A stretch of 64,000 nt of DNA, from assembly GCF_000368145.1 (NCBI RefSeq), contig NZ_KB849283.1:2258324-2322323 (forward strand), read 5' to 3'. The position numbers were made by a program, and so were the translations under genes. This stretch comes from Acinetobacter guillouiae CIP 63.46. GTDB taxonomy: Bacteria > Pseudomonadota > Gammaproteobacteria > Pseudomonadales > Moraxellaceae. Under the pieces are notes generated by a model that was not told where the DNA came from, ran no database searches, and worked only from the letters and a program-made list of their open reading frames with translations. Positions 1 through 10,382 of this stretch are shown piece by piece (within the stretch, counting starts at the first letter, position 1; each line of letters opens with the position of its first letter).

Positions 1-1
1 T

Positions 2-1891
2 GCATGGAAATATATATTGATTCTAGTGGTACTAGTGATCAGTACATTATATGCGCTGCCGAGTTTGTATCCTGACGAACCTGCTGTTCAAATTTCTGGT
101 GCCAAGGCTGGTACCACAATTGATCAGTCTGTCATACAAAAAGCAGAGCAAATTTTAAAAAGTGAAAATATTAGCAGTCATGATAATACCTTCACCAACA
201 ATGCTGCCCTTCTGCGTTTAAATACGTCTGAAGCACAGTTAAAAGCAAAAGATGTCCTCAGCAAAGGTTTGGGTGAGAACTATACCGTTGCATTAAACCT
301 TGCACCAACCACACCTGAGTGGTTGCAAAAAATTGGCGCTAAGCCAATGAAGCTCGGTTTGGACTTACGTGGTGGTGTTCATTTCTTACTTGAAGTAGAT
401 ATGGACAAAGCTATTGCACAACGTATGGAAACCTCAGCAACAGACTTACGTCGTGAGTTCCGTGACAATAAGATTAAATTTAATAGTCTTTCATTGAACA
501 ACAATACCATTACGATTCAGTTTGCAAATAATGATGACCGTGCAGCGGTAATGGACTTTTTACGTCGTGATGGGAATAAGTTCAATCAACAAGCTTTAGC
601 AACGGATACTGGTTCTACGCTTAAGTTGACCTATAACGATGCGACCAAGCAAGACATTCAATCTTACGCACTTAACCAAAACTTAACGACTTTACGTAAC
701 CGTATTAATGAGTTAGGTGTGGCTGAAGCATTGGTACAAAGCCAAGGTAGCAACCGTATTGTGGTTGAATTGCCTGGTGTACAGGATACTGCCGAAGCTA
801 AACGTGTCTTGGGGCGTACTGCAAACCTAGAATTCCGTTTAGTGTCTGATTTAAATGATCAATATATTGACCGTTTCACAGGTAAATATAATGGTCAACC
901 TTTACCGCCAGGTACTGAAGTTTTTGCTTACGAATCTTTGGACAGTGGTCGTGAACTGTTATTAAATCGCAGCCGTATTCTTACTGGTGAACGTGTACAA
1001 AATGCATCAAGTGGTTTTAGCCAAGATAGCGGTGGTGCTGAAGTAAATATTACTTTAGATACTGCTGGTGGTAAGTTGATGTCAGACGCAACCCGTACTG
1101 CTGTTGGCAAACGTATGGCGGTTTTGTTTATTGAAAATAAACAAAAAATCACCTCTGTTGCTGATCCAGTTACAGGTGCGATGACAGAAGTTCGCACACC
1201 ATATACTGAATCTGTGGTGATCAATGCTGCAAATATTCAAGCTGTTTTAGGTTCATCTTTCCGTATTACCGGTTTAGATTCTCCTCAAGAAGCGGCTGAA
1301 CTTGCATTGATGTTACGTGCTGGTGCTTTAGCTGCACCAATGTACTTTGTAGAAGAACGAGTTGTTGGTCCAAGTTTGGGGCAAGAAAACATCGATAAAG
1401 GCGTATTATCAACTCAAGTTGGTTTCCTGCTTGTTGCAATCTGGATGATCGTGTTCTTCCGTCTATTTGGTTTAATTGCTGATGTAGCATTAGTGATTAA
1501 CTTGGCAATGCTTCTCACCATCATGTCTTGGATCGGGGCTTCACTGACCTTGCCAGGTATTGCAGGTATCGTAATCACCATTGGTATGGCGGTCGATGCC
1601 AACGTACTGATCTGTGAGCGAATACGAGAAGAAATGCGCTGGGGGGCCTCGCCCAAACAGGCCATTATTGCTGGTTATGATCGAGCCTATAACACCATTC
1701 TCGACTCAAACTTAACCACATTCTTGGTTGCATTTATTCTGTTTGCTATTGGTACAGGTCCGATCAAAGGCTTCGCTGTAACGCTGATGATTGGTATTAT
1801 TTGCTCAATGTTTACTGCAATTACAGTAACACGTGCAATTGTTCAATTGGTGTATGGCAGAAAACGTAACTTGAATAAGTTGAGCATATAG
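2..1891 (+). CDS. secD: Protein translocase subunit SecD (5' end outside window)
   Basis: SecD is the inner-membrane partner of SecF in the Sec holotranslocon and uses the proton gradient to help pull secreted proteins out of SecYEG. The frame is already open at base 2 (reading AWKYIL before the first apparent start at 17), so the true start lies upstream and only a few residues are missing. Visible parts are an N-terminal membrane helix, the conserved KLGLDLRGGVHFLLEVD segment, a large periplasmic region and the C-terminal RND-type bundle with GMAVDANVLICERIREE. secF follows 10 bp later, so the two are co-transcribed. Confidence 0.97.
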   Translation, partial: AWKYILILVVLVISTLYALPSLYPDEPAVQISGAKAGTTIDQSVIQKAEQILKSENISSHDNTFTNNAALLRLNTSEAQLKAKDVLSKGLGENYTVALNLAPTTPEWLQKIGAKPMKLGLDLRGGVHFLLEVDMDKAIAQRMETSATDLRREFRDNKIKFNSLSLNNNTITIQFANNDDRAAVMDFLRRDGNKFNQQALATDTGSTLKLTYNDATKQDIQSYALNQNLTTLRNRINELGVAEALVQSQGSNRIVVELPGVQDTAEAKRVLGRTANLEFRLVSDLNDQYIDRFTGKYNGQPLPPGTEVFAYESLDSGRELLLNRSRILTGERVQNASSGFSQDSGGAEVNITLDTAGGKLMSDATRTAVGKRMAVLFIENKQKITSVADPVTGAMTEVRTPYTESVVINAANIQAVLGSSFRITGLDSPQEAAELALMLRAGALAAPMYFVEERVVGPSLGQENIDKGVLSTQVGFLLVAIWMIVFFRLFGLIADVALVINLAMLLTIMSWIGASLTLPGIAGIVITIGMAVDANVLICERIREEMRWGASPKQAIIAGYDRAYNTILDSNLTTFLVAFILFAIGTGPIKGFAVTLMIGIICSMFTAITVTRAIVQLVYGRKRNLNKLSI

Positions 1892-1901
1892 GAGATCGAA
1901 G

Positions 1902-2870
1902 ATGACTGATGTGACTCAACCGAAAAAGAAATATGGTCGCCCTGATGATGAGCATGTAATTAATTTCATGAAGATTGCCAAACCAGCGGCAATCATCTCA
2001 ATCCTTTTGACCATTGCAAGTATCTTCTTTATTGCAACCAAAGGCTTAAATCTTGGTTTAGATTTTACTGGTGGTGTTTCTGCAGAATTGAACTATCAAT
2101 ATGCGGCAAAACCAGCAGACGTGATTTCCAATTTGGATAAAGCTGGCTTTAAAGATGCAGTTGTACAAACATTAGGTTCAAATAAAGACTTAATTGTACG
2201 TATGCCTGCGCAAGACCTTAAAGTTGAAGACTTAAGCAATACCATCACCAAAGCGGTTCAACTGCCGAATAACACTGCTGTTGTTCATAAGGTTGACTCT
2301 GTCGGTGGTCAAGTCGGTAATGAGCTATATTTACGCTCTGCAGGTGCTGTAGCGCTTGCAATGCTACTTATGCTGATCTACGTGACCATTCGCTTTGAGT
2401 TTAAACTTGCAGTTGGTGCAGTGCTTTCATTACTGCACGATGTGATCGTAACGATTGGTATTTTTGCAATGATGCAATGGCCATTTGACCTTACTGTTTT
2501 AGCGGCTATTCTTGCCTTAATCGGCTTCTCGTTAAACGATAACATTGTTGTATCGGATCGTATCCGTGAAAACTTCCGTAAGATTCGTGGCGCGACACCG
2601 TTAGAAATTGTGAATATTGCCTTAACTGAAACCTTAAAACGTACTATTCATACCTCGATGACATTATTGCTGGTTGTACTTGCAATGATGTTCTTGGGTG
2701 GTGATGGTTTACACTGGTTCTCAGTTGCTATGTTTATTGGTGTATTTGTAGGTACGTATTCTTCAATCTATATCGGTACTGCATTTGCATTGTGGCGTGG
2801 TCTTAATCGTCAAGACTTTATCGTACAAGTTAAACCTGAATTTGAAGATGAAGAGCATATTCCTCATTAA
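1902..2870 (+). CDS. secF: Protein translocase subunit SecF
   Basis: This 322-residue inner-membrane protein forms the SecDF complex with the gene just upstream. The N-terminal helix is followed by the family signature GLNLGLDFTGGVSAEL, a short periplasmic domain, and five C-terminal helices including GFSLNDNIVVSDRIRENFR. The length is normal for SecF. The start is supported by GGAG at 1891-1894, 7 bp upstream. A strong hairpin follows, closing the secDF unit. Confidence 0.97.
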   Translation: MTDVTQPKKKYGRPDDEHVINFMKIAKPAAIISILLTIASIFFIATKGLNLGLDFTGGVSAELNYQYAAKPADVISNLDKAGFKDAVVQTLGSNKDLIVRMPAQDLKVEDLSNTITKAVQLPNNTAVVHKVDSVGGQVGNELYLRSAGAVALAMLLMLIYVTIRFEFKLAVGAVLSLLHDVIVTIGIFAMMQWPFDLTVLAAILALIGFSLNDNIVVSDRIRENFRKIRGATPLEIVNIALTETLKRTIHTSMTLLLVVLAMMFLGGDGLHWFSVAMFIGVFVGTYSSIYIGTAFALWRGLNRQDFIVQVKPEFEDEEHIPH

Positions 2871-2884
2871 GTTTCAGTTTTAAT

Positions 2885-2915
2885 TAAAAAAGCTCATCTT
2901 TGGATGGGCTTTTTT
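2885..2915 (+). terminator. Rho-independent terminator after secDF
   Basis: The 8-bp stem AGCTCATC / GATGGGCT (one G-U pair) with a TTTG loop is followed by six T. It sits 15 bp past the secF stop codon. Confidence 0.85.
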
Positions 2916-3051
2916 ATGTTTAAAATTTAACATCACAATGTAAAGAAATCATTCTATTCATAAGATATCACTCTGCCCCACTATTCAGCATCTGTTGATT
3001 TACATCATATAGCGATGTCAATACAGAATAGGTATACGAGGTAAATTGTGA

Positions 3052-3759
3052 CTACTGAGCATAATATTTTGCAGTTGGATAATACTTGGTCTTTTCCTTC
3101 CATTTTCCATTGACCAGATTACGATCTGTAACCTCAACTTGATCACCTTTTGGTGAGGTTGCATCCTCAATAAACTCTCGAACCAGCAATAAACCTTTTC
3201 TAGGTATAACTTGATACTCAGAACGAATATGGTAGCAACAGCCACTTTTATTAAAGGTGATGATGCGTTTGCGCTTTTTGTCTAGCTCAAACATGCCTAA
3301 ATTTTCTTGAGTGAGTGCAGACAGTTCCTGACTCAAAACAAATTTATTCTTGCTTTGATTAAACACATAAATGTCATACACAGGACCGCCATAAGAACCA
3401 TAGTTACCATTTCTAATCGCGAGGTCTTCTGTTCCATCGAAGTTAAAATCATCAAAAATCAAAGGGCTTTGTTCGTCATAAAGCTGTATAACATTAACAC
3501 TCGGTTTAAACTTTTCATCCAAATACATAGTCAGGTCATCAGAGTGAAATGCTTGAAATACCGCTTTACTGCCCTTTTTAAATAGCTTTACTTCGGCCTT
3601 TGCCCCACATTCATCTTTTTCACATGCAATATCAATTACGGCATCATAGTGTTTCGAGCCATCTTGAATTTGAAAAACTTGTGCATGCGTTATAGACAAG
3701 GAAAATGCCAAATAGATGCCTAAGCTTTTACAGATTATTTTAAATGGTTGATTCATCAT
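3052..3759 (-). CDS. Secreted XAC2610-like protein with FG-GAP-type calcium loop
   Basis: This 235-residue protein has an N-terminal signal peptide ending near SITHAQ, so it is probably periplasmic. The middle carries DFNFDGTEDLAI, a DxDxDG-type loop of the kind found in FG-GAP/VCBS and XAC2610-related proteins, followed by GNYGSYGGPVYDIYVF. There are Cys pairs at CEKDEC and GCCYH. It lies alone between secF and the pnt operon on the minus strand. Its function is unknown; the family assignment comes from motif resemblance only. Confidence 0.7.
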   Translation of the reverse strand: MMNQPFKIICKSLGIYLAFSLSITHAQVFQIQDGSKHYDAVIDIACEKDECGAKAEVKLFKKGSKAVFQAFHSDDLTMYLDEKFKPSVNVIQLYDEQSPLIFDDFNFDGTEDLAIRNGNYGSYGGPVYDIYVFNQSKNKFVLSQELSALTQENLGMFELDKKRKRIITFNKSGCCYHIRSEYQVIPRKGLLLVREFIEDATSPKGDQVEVTDRNLVNGKWKEKTKYYPTAKYYAQ

Positions 3760-3810
3760 TTTTTATTCAGTCGGTTTTTATCAAAATCATAGCATTAAAA
3801 TTGCTTAAAT

Positions 3811-3836
3811 AAAAAACCGCCCGAAGGCGGTTAGGC
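3811..3836 (-). terminator. Terminator of the pnt operon
   Basis: Read on the minus strand, a stem ACCGCC/GGCGGT with a short loop runs into a T-rich tail (the A run at 3811-3816 on the plus strand). It is placed about 50 bp past the pntB stop codon. Confidence 0.8.
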
Positions 3837-3837
3837 T

Positions 3838-3858
3838 CCCTCCTTTATCAAAGGAGGG
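3838..3858. repeat. REP-like palindrome
   Basis: A 9-bp perfect stem, CCCTCCTTT / AAAGGAGGG, with a 3-nt loop is followed by GTTGGGGTGGATTT. It lies directly between pntB and the pnt terminator. The composition resembles dispersed intergenic palindromes of Acinetobacter, but only one copy was noticed here, so this is an inference. Confidence 0.45.
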
Positions 3859-3885
3859 TTGGGGTGGATTTAATCCGATAACGGC

Positions 3886-5340
3886 TTAGTGCCCACCATC
3901 ATTGATTGCTTTTGTCATCTCTTCAACAACTTTCTTGGCATCACCAAAGATCATCATGGTTTTGTCATTGTAGAATAAGTCATTGTCTAAACCTGCATAA
4001 CCTGTTGCCATAGAGCGCTTGATTACCATAATGGTACGTGCTTTATGTGCTTCAAGAATCGGCATACCATAAATTGGTGAAGTTGGATCATCTTTAGCCG
4101 CAGGGTTAACAACGTCATTCGCACCAATCACCAGTACAACATCAGTCGCAGGGAAATCAGAGTTGATCTCATCCATTTCCAAGATGTCTTCATAAGCAAC
4201 ATCAGCTTCAGCCAACAATACGTTCATATGACCAGGCATACGACCCGCAACTGGATGGATTGCAAAACGAACCGTTACACCTTGCTCTTTCAAGATTTCA
4301 CACAATTCTTTCACTGCATTTTGTGCACGACCTTGCGCCATACCATAACCCGGTACAATCACAACGCTGTCAGCATTTGACATCAAGAAGCCAGCATCAT
4401 CCGCAGAACCAGAACGGTAATTACGTTGAACTTGCTCACCTTTATCAACCGATGCTACAGCCGTACCACCCATCGCACCACCAAACAATACATTGATGAT
4501 TGAACGGTTCATTGCTTTACACATGATGTAAGACAGAATCGCACCTGATGAACCCACCAGTGAACCCGCAACAATCAGCATGTTGTTTTCAAGTGTGAAA
4601 CCAATACCTGCCGCAGCCCAACCAGAGAATGAGTTCAGTAGCGAAACCACCACTGGCATATCACCGCCACCAACTGGTGCAATCCAAACCCAACCAAATG
4701 CCAATGCCAGTGCAGTCATTGCCCAGAATGCTTGCATGTTACCTGTGGTAAAGAAGTACACACCACACGCCAGCATAGCCAGGAAAATGATCGCTTGAAC
4801 AGGTTTAACCCAAGCACCTGAAATGGTTTTTGCCCATTTCTTTGCAGCTAACTTACCATAAGCAAATACAGATGCAGTAAAGGTAATCGCACCTACGAAA
4901 CAACCTACGAATAATTCAAATAAATGAACTTTACTCATATGCGCATGCTGTACACCAGCAGCGGTTAAAGCAGATTCGTTTTGCGCAAACAAAGCAGTCA
5001 GTTGGTTATTATGTAAAATTGCAGCAATCGCAATCAGTACCGCAGCCAAACCTACAAGTGAGTGCATCAATGCTACTGTTTCTGGCATTTGTGTCATTGG
5101 AACTGTACGTGCACGCGCAATACCGACAATTGCACCCAACACCATTGCACCACCAATCATCCATACAACAGGATGATCTGCAACAAAGAATGTGGTGATT
5201 ACCGCAATCGCCATGGCAATCATACCGTAACGGTTACCAGCAATCGCAGTTTTAGGACCTGAAAGACCACGTAACGTTAAGATAAAAAGGACAGCACCGA
5301 CAAGGTAGAACCAATCTGCATATTCTCGAATGATTTCCAT
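3886..5340 (-). CDS. pntB: NAD(P)(+) transhydrogenase subunit beta
   Basis: PntB is the membrane and NADP(H)-binding subunit of the proton-translocating transhydrogenase, which makes NADPH from NADH at the cost of the proton gradient. The 484-residue protein has about nine hydrophobic helices followed by a soluble domain III with VVIVPGYGMAQGRAQ, a GHMNVLLAEA loop and FGDAKKVVEEM near the end, all typical. It is the last gene of a three-gene operon and starts 3 bp after pntA2 ends. Confidence 0.96.
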   Translation of the reverse strand: MEIIREYADWFYLVGAVLFILTLRGLSGPKTAIAGNRYGMIAMAIAVITTFFVADHPVVWMIGGAMVLGAIVGIARARTVPMTQMPETVALMHSLVGLAAVLIAIAAILHNNQLTALFAQNESALTAAGVQHAHMSKVHLFELFVGCFVGAITFTASVFAYGKLAAKKWAKTISGAWVKPVQAIIFLAMLACGVYFFTTGNMQAFWAMTALALAFGWVWIAPVGGGDMPVVVSLLNSFSGWAAAGIGFTLENNMLIVAGSLVGSSGAILSYIMCKAMNRSIINVLFGGAMGGTAVASVDKGEQVQRNYRSGSADDAGFLMSNADSVVIVPGYGMAQGRAQNAVKELCEILKEQGVTVRFAIHPVAGRMPGHMNVLLAEADVAYEDILEMDEINSDFPATDVVLVIGANDVVNPAAKDDPTSPIYGMPILEAHKARTIMVIKRSMATGYAGLDNDLFYNDKTMMIFGDAKKVVEEMTKAINDGGH

Positions 5341-5343
5341 AGA

Positions 5344-5664
5344 TTAGCCCTCTTTTTTCTTTTGTTTTGGCTTAAACATTTCAAGCATACGTGCAGTCAC
5401 TGCGAAGCCACCAAAAATGTTAATACTTGCCAAGAACACTGCAATTGCACCAAGTACACTAACAACATTCACGGACTGGAATTGTACACTTGCGTCTACA
5501 ACACCAGGAATTCCAACAGTTTGTATCATCGCACCTACAACGATAATTGAGGACAATGCATTGGTTACTGCCATTAACGGCGTATGCAATGCAGGTGTGA
5601 CACCCCAAACCACGTAGTAACCAACAAAGATGGCTAAGACGAAAATAGTAATAGTTTCAACCAT
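5344..5664 (-). CDS. pntAB: Transhydrogenase alpha subunit, membrane part (PntA2)
   Basis: This 106-residue protein has three membrane helices and corresponds to the C-terminal hydrophobic part of enterobacterial PntA. Here it is encoded separately, as in many alphaproteobacteria and Acinetobacter. Recognisable stretches include [20 protein letters not shown] and [15 protein letters not shown] with a lysine-rich tail. It lies between pntA1 and pntB with gaps of 11 and 3 bp, so the three are certainly one transcript. Confidence 0.94.
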   Translation of the reverse strand: MVETITIFVLAIFVGYYVVWGVTPALHTPLMAVTNALSSIIVVGAMIQTVGIPGVVDASVQFQSVNVVSVLGAIAVFLASINIFGGFAVTARMLEMFKPKQKKKEG

Positions 5665-5675
5665 GATGACTCTCC

Positions 5676-6803
5676 TTAACCACGCTTCAGCAGTACTTGA
5701 CCGCCATGAGTTACTAGAAGTGCTTTTTGAATTTCGTCTTGTTGATTGATGGCAAAGTTTTTCTCTTGATCAAACAAAGTTTCTACGAAATTGAAAACAT
5801 TACGTGCATACAGTGCCGAAGCTTCTGTCGATACTGTAGAAGGAATATTTGGAATACCTAAAATCGTCACGCCATTGTCAGTGACAACATTTTCACCATT
5901 CTTAGAACCTTCAACGTTGCCACCTGATTCAACTGCCATATCTAGGATGATTGAACCTGGTTTCATTTTGGCAACAGTTTCAGCTTTGATTAAGCGAGGT
6001 GCATCACGACCTGGCAACAACGCAGTAGTAATCACGATGTCTGCATTTGACACGGCTTTATCTACGATGATGGCTTGGTCTTGAATATATTGCTCGCCTG
6101 GCATCCAGCCATAACCATTTTTAGCGGCATCGGCAGCTTTTTGTTTTTCTTCATCAGACATCGGCACATCTAACCACTTACCACCAAGCGATTCGACTTG
6201 GTCACGTGCAGTTGGACGTAAATCTGTTGCTTCAACAACTGCGCCTAAGCGTTTAGCAGTTGCAATGGCTTGAAGACCTGCGACACCCACACCCATAATC
6301 ACGATACGAGCGGGTTTCACAGTACCTGCAGCGGTCATCAGCATTGGGAACATACGTTGATATTCCGCAGCGGCCAATAACACCGACTTATAACCTGCTA
6401 GGTTGGCTTGAGAAGACAATACATCCATATTTTGCGCACGAGACAGTGTTCGTGGCAAAAGCTCTAACGCAAATGCAGACACTTGTTGTGACGCAAATTG
6501 GTCAAGTTCAGTATTACGGTATGGGTCAAACATAGCTACCACAGCTGTTCCAGCGGCAAGCTTTTGAATTTCCTCACCTTGTGGTGCACGAACTTTCAAA
6601 ATAATTTGACTACCTGTATAGGCATCATCTGTAATTTTAGCGCCGACTTGTTCATAAGCACTGTCAATATAAGCCGCTTTTTTACCAGCGCCTCGTTCAA
6701 TGACAATACTATGACCAGCACTAATCAACTTTTTTACTGTCTCTGGCGTAGCGGCTACGCGGTTTTCACCGACGACAGATTCTTTTGGGATTCCAATCTG
6801 CAT
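5676..6803 (-). CDS. pntAA: Transhydrogenase alpha subunit, NAD-binding part (PntA1)
   Basis: This 375-residue soluble subunit binds NAD(H) and passes hydride to PntB. The start MQIGIPKES and the alanine-dehydrogenase-like fold are clear: [12 protein letters not shown], the Rossmann glycine motif [19 protein letters not shown] near residue 170, and the mobile loop region GYGWMPGEQ. It ends at the point where enterobacterial PntA continues into its membrane helices, which are supplied by the next gene. It is first in the operon, and 930 bp of AT-rich DNA lies upstream. Confidence 0.95.
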   Translation of the reverse strand: MQIGIPKESVVGENRVAATPETVKKLISAGHSIVIERGAGKKAAYIDSAYEQVGAKITDDAYTGSQIILKVRAPQGEEIQKLAAGTAVVAMFDPYRNTELDQFASQQVSAFALELLPRTLSRAQNMDVLSSQANLAGYKSVLLAAAEYQRMFPMLMTAAGTVKPARIVIMGVGVAGLQAIATAKRLGAVVEATDLRPTARDQVESLGGKWLDVPMSDEEKQKAADAAKNGYGWMPGEQYIQDQAIIVDKAVSNADIVITTALLPGRDAPRLIKAETVAKMKPGSIILDMAVESGGNVEGSKNGENVVTDNGVTILGIPNIPSTVSTEASALYARNVFNFVETLFDQEKNFAINQQDEIQKALLVTHGGQVLLKRG

Positions 6804-7733
6804 GAGCGTTCCTCAAGCTAATTTTTCTTCAAGTAAACATCGTAAATAACCCGATGTTTCCCCCAGATGCGTTGTTATGAATTTTTGGATTCTAATTGAA
6901 CTTTTTTAAAATACCACCCAATATTTATTTAATAAATACCCATATTTTGAACTGATGATTCATAAATATAATTGTGCGACATACCCTATATTCAATTTAT
7001 TGTATTTTTCTCGTATTATCCTGCTCAGTTTTTTTGACATATCCTGTCTCCAATTTTTAAAAACGATGTTTTTTTAAGCTTATTAGCATATTTTAGGCTG
7101 CTCACCCTACCCTACTGATTGGCATTTACAGCAGTATGATTCACTTTTAAGCATTCCAGCTTGCTGCTTAAATACTCCATAAAACAATAGATTTAGCACA
7201 AAAACCAACATCCCTATTGACCTTTCTGACAAATTACATGGTTTTTTTATCAGCTTATATTGGCCTTTTCTATCATTTTTTCCGTCAAAAATGTAAGTCG
7301 GTTTTTATTACATTTTTTAATTTCATTAATAAAAAAAAGTACTTGGAATAACCATTAGAATCACCCTAGAACTGAGTCTAAAGCAATTACAAAAAATTTT
7401 AGTTTTTTTTTATTTGCCATTTTGTCAGTTAATAATACTCGAATAGCTTGAACCAACCATTACGATGTTGCACCTTTTTTGTGCAAAAAATAGCATATTG
7501 AATTTGAGCAGTTTATAAACAAGGATTTCAAGGTTGATTTTTATACAATTTTTATTTCAATCTATTTAAATGCTACTTAAATCCACACAAAAAGAAGTAA
7601 GCAAGTGTGTTTTATATTCCTTTTATTGCGCCAATTCATTCTTTTTTTGTATTTCCACTGATTGAAAACAACATTTATACTGCTTGTTCAAATTTGCATG
7701 TCGTATAGCGACATCGTCAATGCAGTCAAATTC
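6804..7733. other. Long AT-rich intergenic region, no gene seen
   Basis: This 930-bp stretch separates the divergent pnt operon and the EamA exporter. No reading frame longer than a few tens of codons looks coding. It has many T and A runs, and a weak hairpin GCACCTTTTTTGTGC near 7470. It presumably contains the pnt promoter, but no convincing -35/-10 pair was identified. Confidence 0.5.
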
Positions 7734-8660
7734 ATGAAACTTTCTTTATCCAGTACCCAACTCGGTTCGATTTTCGCACTTGGTGCGGCTTTCTTATTTA
7801 GTACCAAAGCTATTTTTATTAAACAGGCTTACGCATTATCGCCATTAGTCGACAGCACCGTGCTTATGGCATTGCGAATGGCAAGTGCCCTGCCTTTTTT
7901 CCTTTTACTGTGTTGGTTCAATCGCCATCATAATAAAAATATGACAGGAAAAGATTGGGCCTTATTGGTTGCTGCAGGTTTGATGGGCTATTACCTTTCA
8001 AGTTGGCTCGACTTCGCTGGTCTGATGTATATCAGTGCATCGTTGGAACGTATTATTTTATTTCTCTATCCAACACTGACAGTCATTGCCACAAGCTTTA
8101 TTTATAAGCAAAAACTCAACTTTAGAACCATACTAGCGATTGCATTAAGCTATGGTGGTACAGTGATTGTGATGCTACAAGAGCAAAGCACAGTACCGCA
8201 TGAAGGAAATTTCTGGCTAGGCGTGAGTTTAGTCTTTGCCAGTGCGGTTTGTTTTGCAACGTACTTACTCATGACCCCACGTTTAATTCAAAAATTTGGT
8301 TCATGGAATTACACTGGTTTGGCATTAAGCATTGCATGTTTTGGTACGCTAACCCATTTTATCATTGCAACACCCCAGCCAATTCAACTGCTTACTCAAC
8401 TTCCGATACAAGTCATTTGGTATGGTATCGCCTTAGGCTTATTGGTGACGGTTTTACCGACGATTTTGGTCGCGCAAAGTATTTCTCGTTTAGGTGCTGC
8501 ACAAGCAGCTATGATTGGTTCGATTGGCCCGATCCTAACCATTATTTTGGCTGTGGCTTTGCTCGGTGAGCATATGAATGCGATACAATGGTTTGGTTGT
8601 TTACTGAATATCATCGGTGTCATGATGATTACTTTGTCTAAAAAGAAACTTGCACACTAA
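7734..8660 (+). CDS. EamA/DMT-family exporter
   Basis: This is a drug/metabolite-transporter superfamily protein of about 308 residues with ten predicted helices in two EamA repeats; residues such as AALFSTKAIFIKQAY at the start and PILTIILAVALLGEH near the end are typical. The substrate is unknown. The open frame extends 24 codons further upstream (7662), but the family normally starts at MKLSLSSTQLG; no clear ribosome-binding site decides this. A carboxypeptidase gene follows closely. Confidence 0.85.
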   Translation: MKLSLSSTQLGSIFALGAAFLFSTKAIFIKQAYALSPLVDSTVLMALRMASALPFFLLLCWFNRHHNKNMTGKDWALLVAAGLMGYYLSSWLDFAGLMYISASLERIILFLYPTLTVIATSFIYKQKLNFRTILAIALSYGGTVIVMLQEQSTVPHEGNFWLGVSLVFASAVCFATYLLMTPRLIQKFGSWNYTGLALSIACFGTLTHFIIATPQPIQLLTQLPIQVIWYGIALGLLVTVLPTILVAQSISRLGAAQAAMIGSIGPILTIILAVALLGEHMNAIQWFGCLLNIIGVMMITLSKKKLAH

Positions 8661-8684
8661 ATTGTGCGGAAGCTTGGAAGGAAT

Positions 8685-9557
8685 ATGCATTTTAAAATTG
8701 TATCGCCGAGTGCCTGTGTAGATGTTGAAAATATCCAGTTGGCACAGTCGCATTTGGAACAGTTAGGTCATACAGTCAGTTTGGGTGAACATGTATTTTC
8801 ACAACATCGCTATTTGGCAGGTACAGTTGAACAACGTATTCAAGATTTAAAACAAGCATGCTTAGATCCAAACATTGATGCAATTTGGTGTGGTCGTGGT
8901 GGTACTGGCGCTGCAATGTTATTGCCATTTTTAGATGAGTGGATTTTGAATAAACCCATTATTGGCTATTCAGATACAACCGTGTTATTAAACTATATTG
9001 CGATGCATCATGGGCAATCTTTACATGCGCCTGTATTTCAGGAAATTGCCGTTAAAAATTTAGACAATAGTCCTCTGTCGTATGATGCATTAAAAACCAT
9101 CAGCCTGTTATCCGCGGATATAAACCAACAAGGTCATTATCCCTTATCCAGCGCGAATGGTTTTGCTCAAGATCAGCACATTGAAGATGTTAAAATCTTA
9201 GGCGGAAATCTTACTGTACTGTGTACTTTACAAGGCACACCGTCTGCCTTAAAACTGAATCAGCCGAGTGTTTTACTGATTGAAGATGTAGGCGAACCGT
9301 ATTATCGAATTGAACGTTCATTGACTCAGCTCCTACAAAGTATTGATACTTCAAACTTAAAGGCTTTGGTCTTGGGTGATTTTTATCAATGCCCACAAAA
9401 AAATGTCCCGCAAAGTATTGTTGAGATTGTGAAAGAACATCTCGATCCACTGCACATCCCACTTTACCAATGTGACTGGTTTGGTCATGGTGAAGTCAAC
9501 CGTCCATTTTGGTTAGGGAAAACGGGCAAGATTGTAGATTCACAACTCATTATTTAA
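8685..9557 (+). CDS. LD-carboxypeptidase, peptidase family S66
   Basis: Members of this family (LdcA, MccF) cleave the L,D-bond of murein tetrapeptides or process peptide-nucleotide antibiotics in the cytoplasm. The nucleophile motif IGYSDTT is near residue 103, followed by the acidic LLIEDVGEPYYRIERS and the histidine in FGHGEVNRP near the C-terminus. The frame has a GTG at 8664, but ATG 8685 is preceded by AAGGA at the right distance and gives the usual N-terminus. It begins 24 bp after the EamA gene and is probably co-transcribed with it. Confidence 0.9.
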   Translation: MHFKIVSPSACVDVENIQLAQSHLEQLGHTVSLGEHVFSQHRYLAGTVEQRIQDLKQACLDPNIDAIWCGRGGTGAAMLLPFLDEWILNKPIIGYSDTTVLLNYIAMHHGQSLHAPVFQEIAVKNLDNSPLSYDALKTISLLSADINQQGHYPLSSANGFAQDQHIEDVKILGGNLTVLCTLQGTPSALKLNQPSVLLIEDVGEPYYRIERSLTQLLQSIDTSNLKALVLGDFYQCPQKNVPQSIVEIVKEHLDPLHIPLYQCDWFGHGEVNRPFWLGKTGKIVDSQLII

Positions 9558-9928
9558 CGGCTAGGTTATTTAATGACTGGGTTATTTTAGTACAGCGCTA
9601 TTTCAGCGCATTGAATATAAAAAATAGCCAATACCTTGCTTAAGATAGGCCTCTACGAAATCCTAGTCAGTGCTTACTGGGATTTCCTAAGAGCATCAAA
9701 GCAAAGATAAACAAACTATATACTTTTAATCCTGAGCAATACTTCACTTGCATCGTGCTTCTTCTGATCACTTTTCTATATGACGGTTTTCTTGTTTAAC
9801 AGCCCCTTGATTGTTCATTCATAAATACGATCAGTTGCTTCGATTTTTTCTTGGCATTTTCACTTGACCTTAAGTTAACTTGAGCTTTGATACTGACGGA
9901 AATTTCCAGTCAATCAAAAGAGTCATCC
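9558..9928. other. Intergenic region with one dyad, no gene seen
   Basis: About 370 bp without a convincing gene. An imperfect hairpin at 9657-9686 pairs GAAATCC with GGATTTC around a loop containing TAGT/ACTG. It could serve as a terminator for the upstream pair, but it has no T run. Confidence 0.4.
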
Positions 9929-10360
9929 ATGAATTCCAGATCAGAATCCGCGCAGATCAAATCGTTCCAAATGATTAACCCAAATACACTTTATAATCCA
10001 ACAGCATTTGCGTATAGTCATGTGGCTGAAGTACGCCATTATTTGCGTATTTTGCATATATCTGGACAAGGTGGTGAAAACCAACAAGGACAATTATCCC
10101 AAGATTTTGCACAACAAGTTCATCAAGCTTTTGTCAATCTGCAACATGCCCTACAAGCGGCTGATGCATCATTATTGGATATTGCTGTTTTAAGAGTGCT
10201 TGTGGTCGATCACAGTACTAAAAAACATCAGTTTTTAATTCAGGAAATGCAACAACTTTGGAAAGATCAACCTTTCCCTGCGTGTACACTGATTCCTGTC
10301 CCGTGTCTTGCTTTACAAGGAATGCTCATTGAAATTGAAGCAACTGCCTATTGTATGTAA
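9929..10360 (+). CDS. RidA/YjgF-family protein
   Basis: Proteins of this family are small trimeric enamine/imine deaminases or related enzymes. The visible fold includes LRILHISGQGG, FVNLQHALQAADASLLDIAVLRV and FPACTLIPVPCLALQGMLIEIEATAYC, in the usual order. The family's conserved Arg in the xxxR-T motif is replaced by CTLIPV, so activity on 2-aminoacrylate is uncertain. The frame runs back to a TTG at 9887, but ATG 9929 is preceded by AAGAG. An MFS exporter follows 22 bp downstream. Confidence 0.8.
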   Translation: MNSRSESAQIKSFQMINPNTLYNPTAFAYSHVAEVRHYLRILHISGQGGENQQGQLSQDFAQQVHQAFVNLQHALQAADASLLDIAVLRVLVVDHSTKKHQFLIQEMQQLWKDQPFPACTLIPVPCLALQGMLIEIEATAYCM

Positions 10361-10382
10361 CTCCAAGAACTAGGATATTTTT

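Noticed and set aside
928-1665. Minus-strand frames inside secD
   Set aside because: They are antisense shadows of a well-conserved gene.
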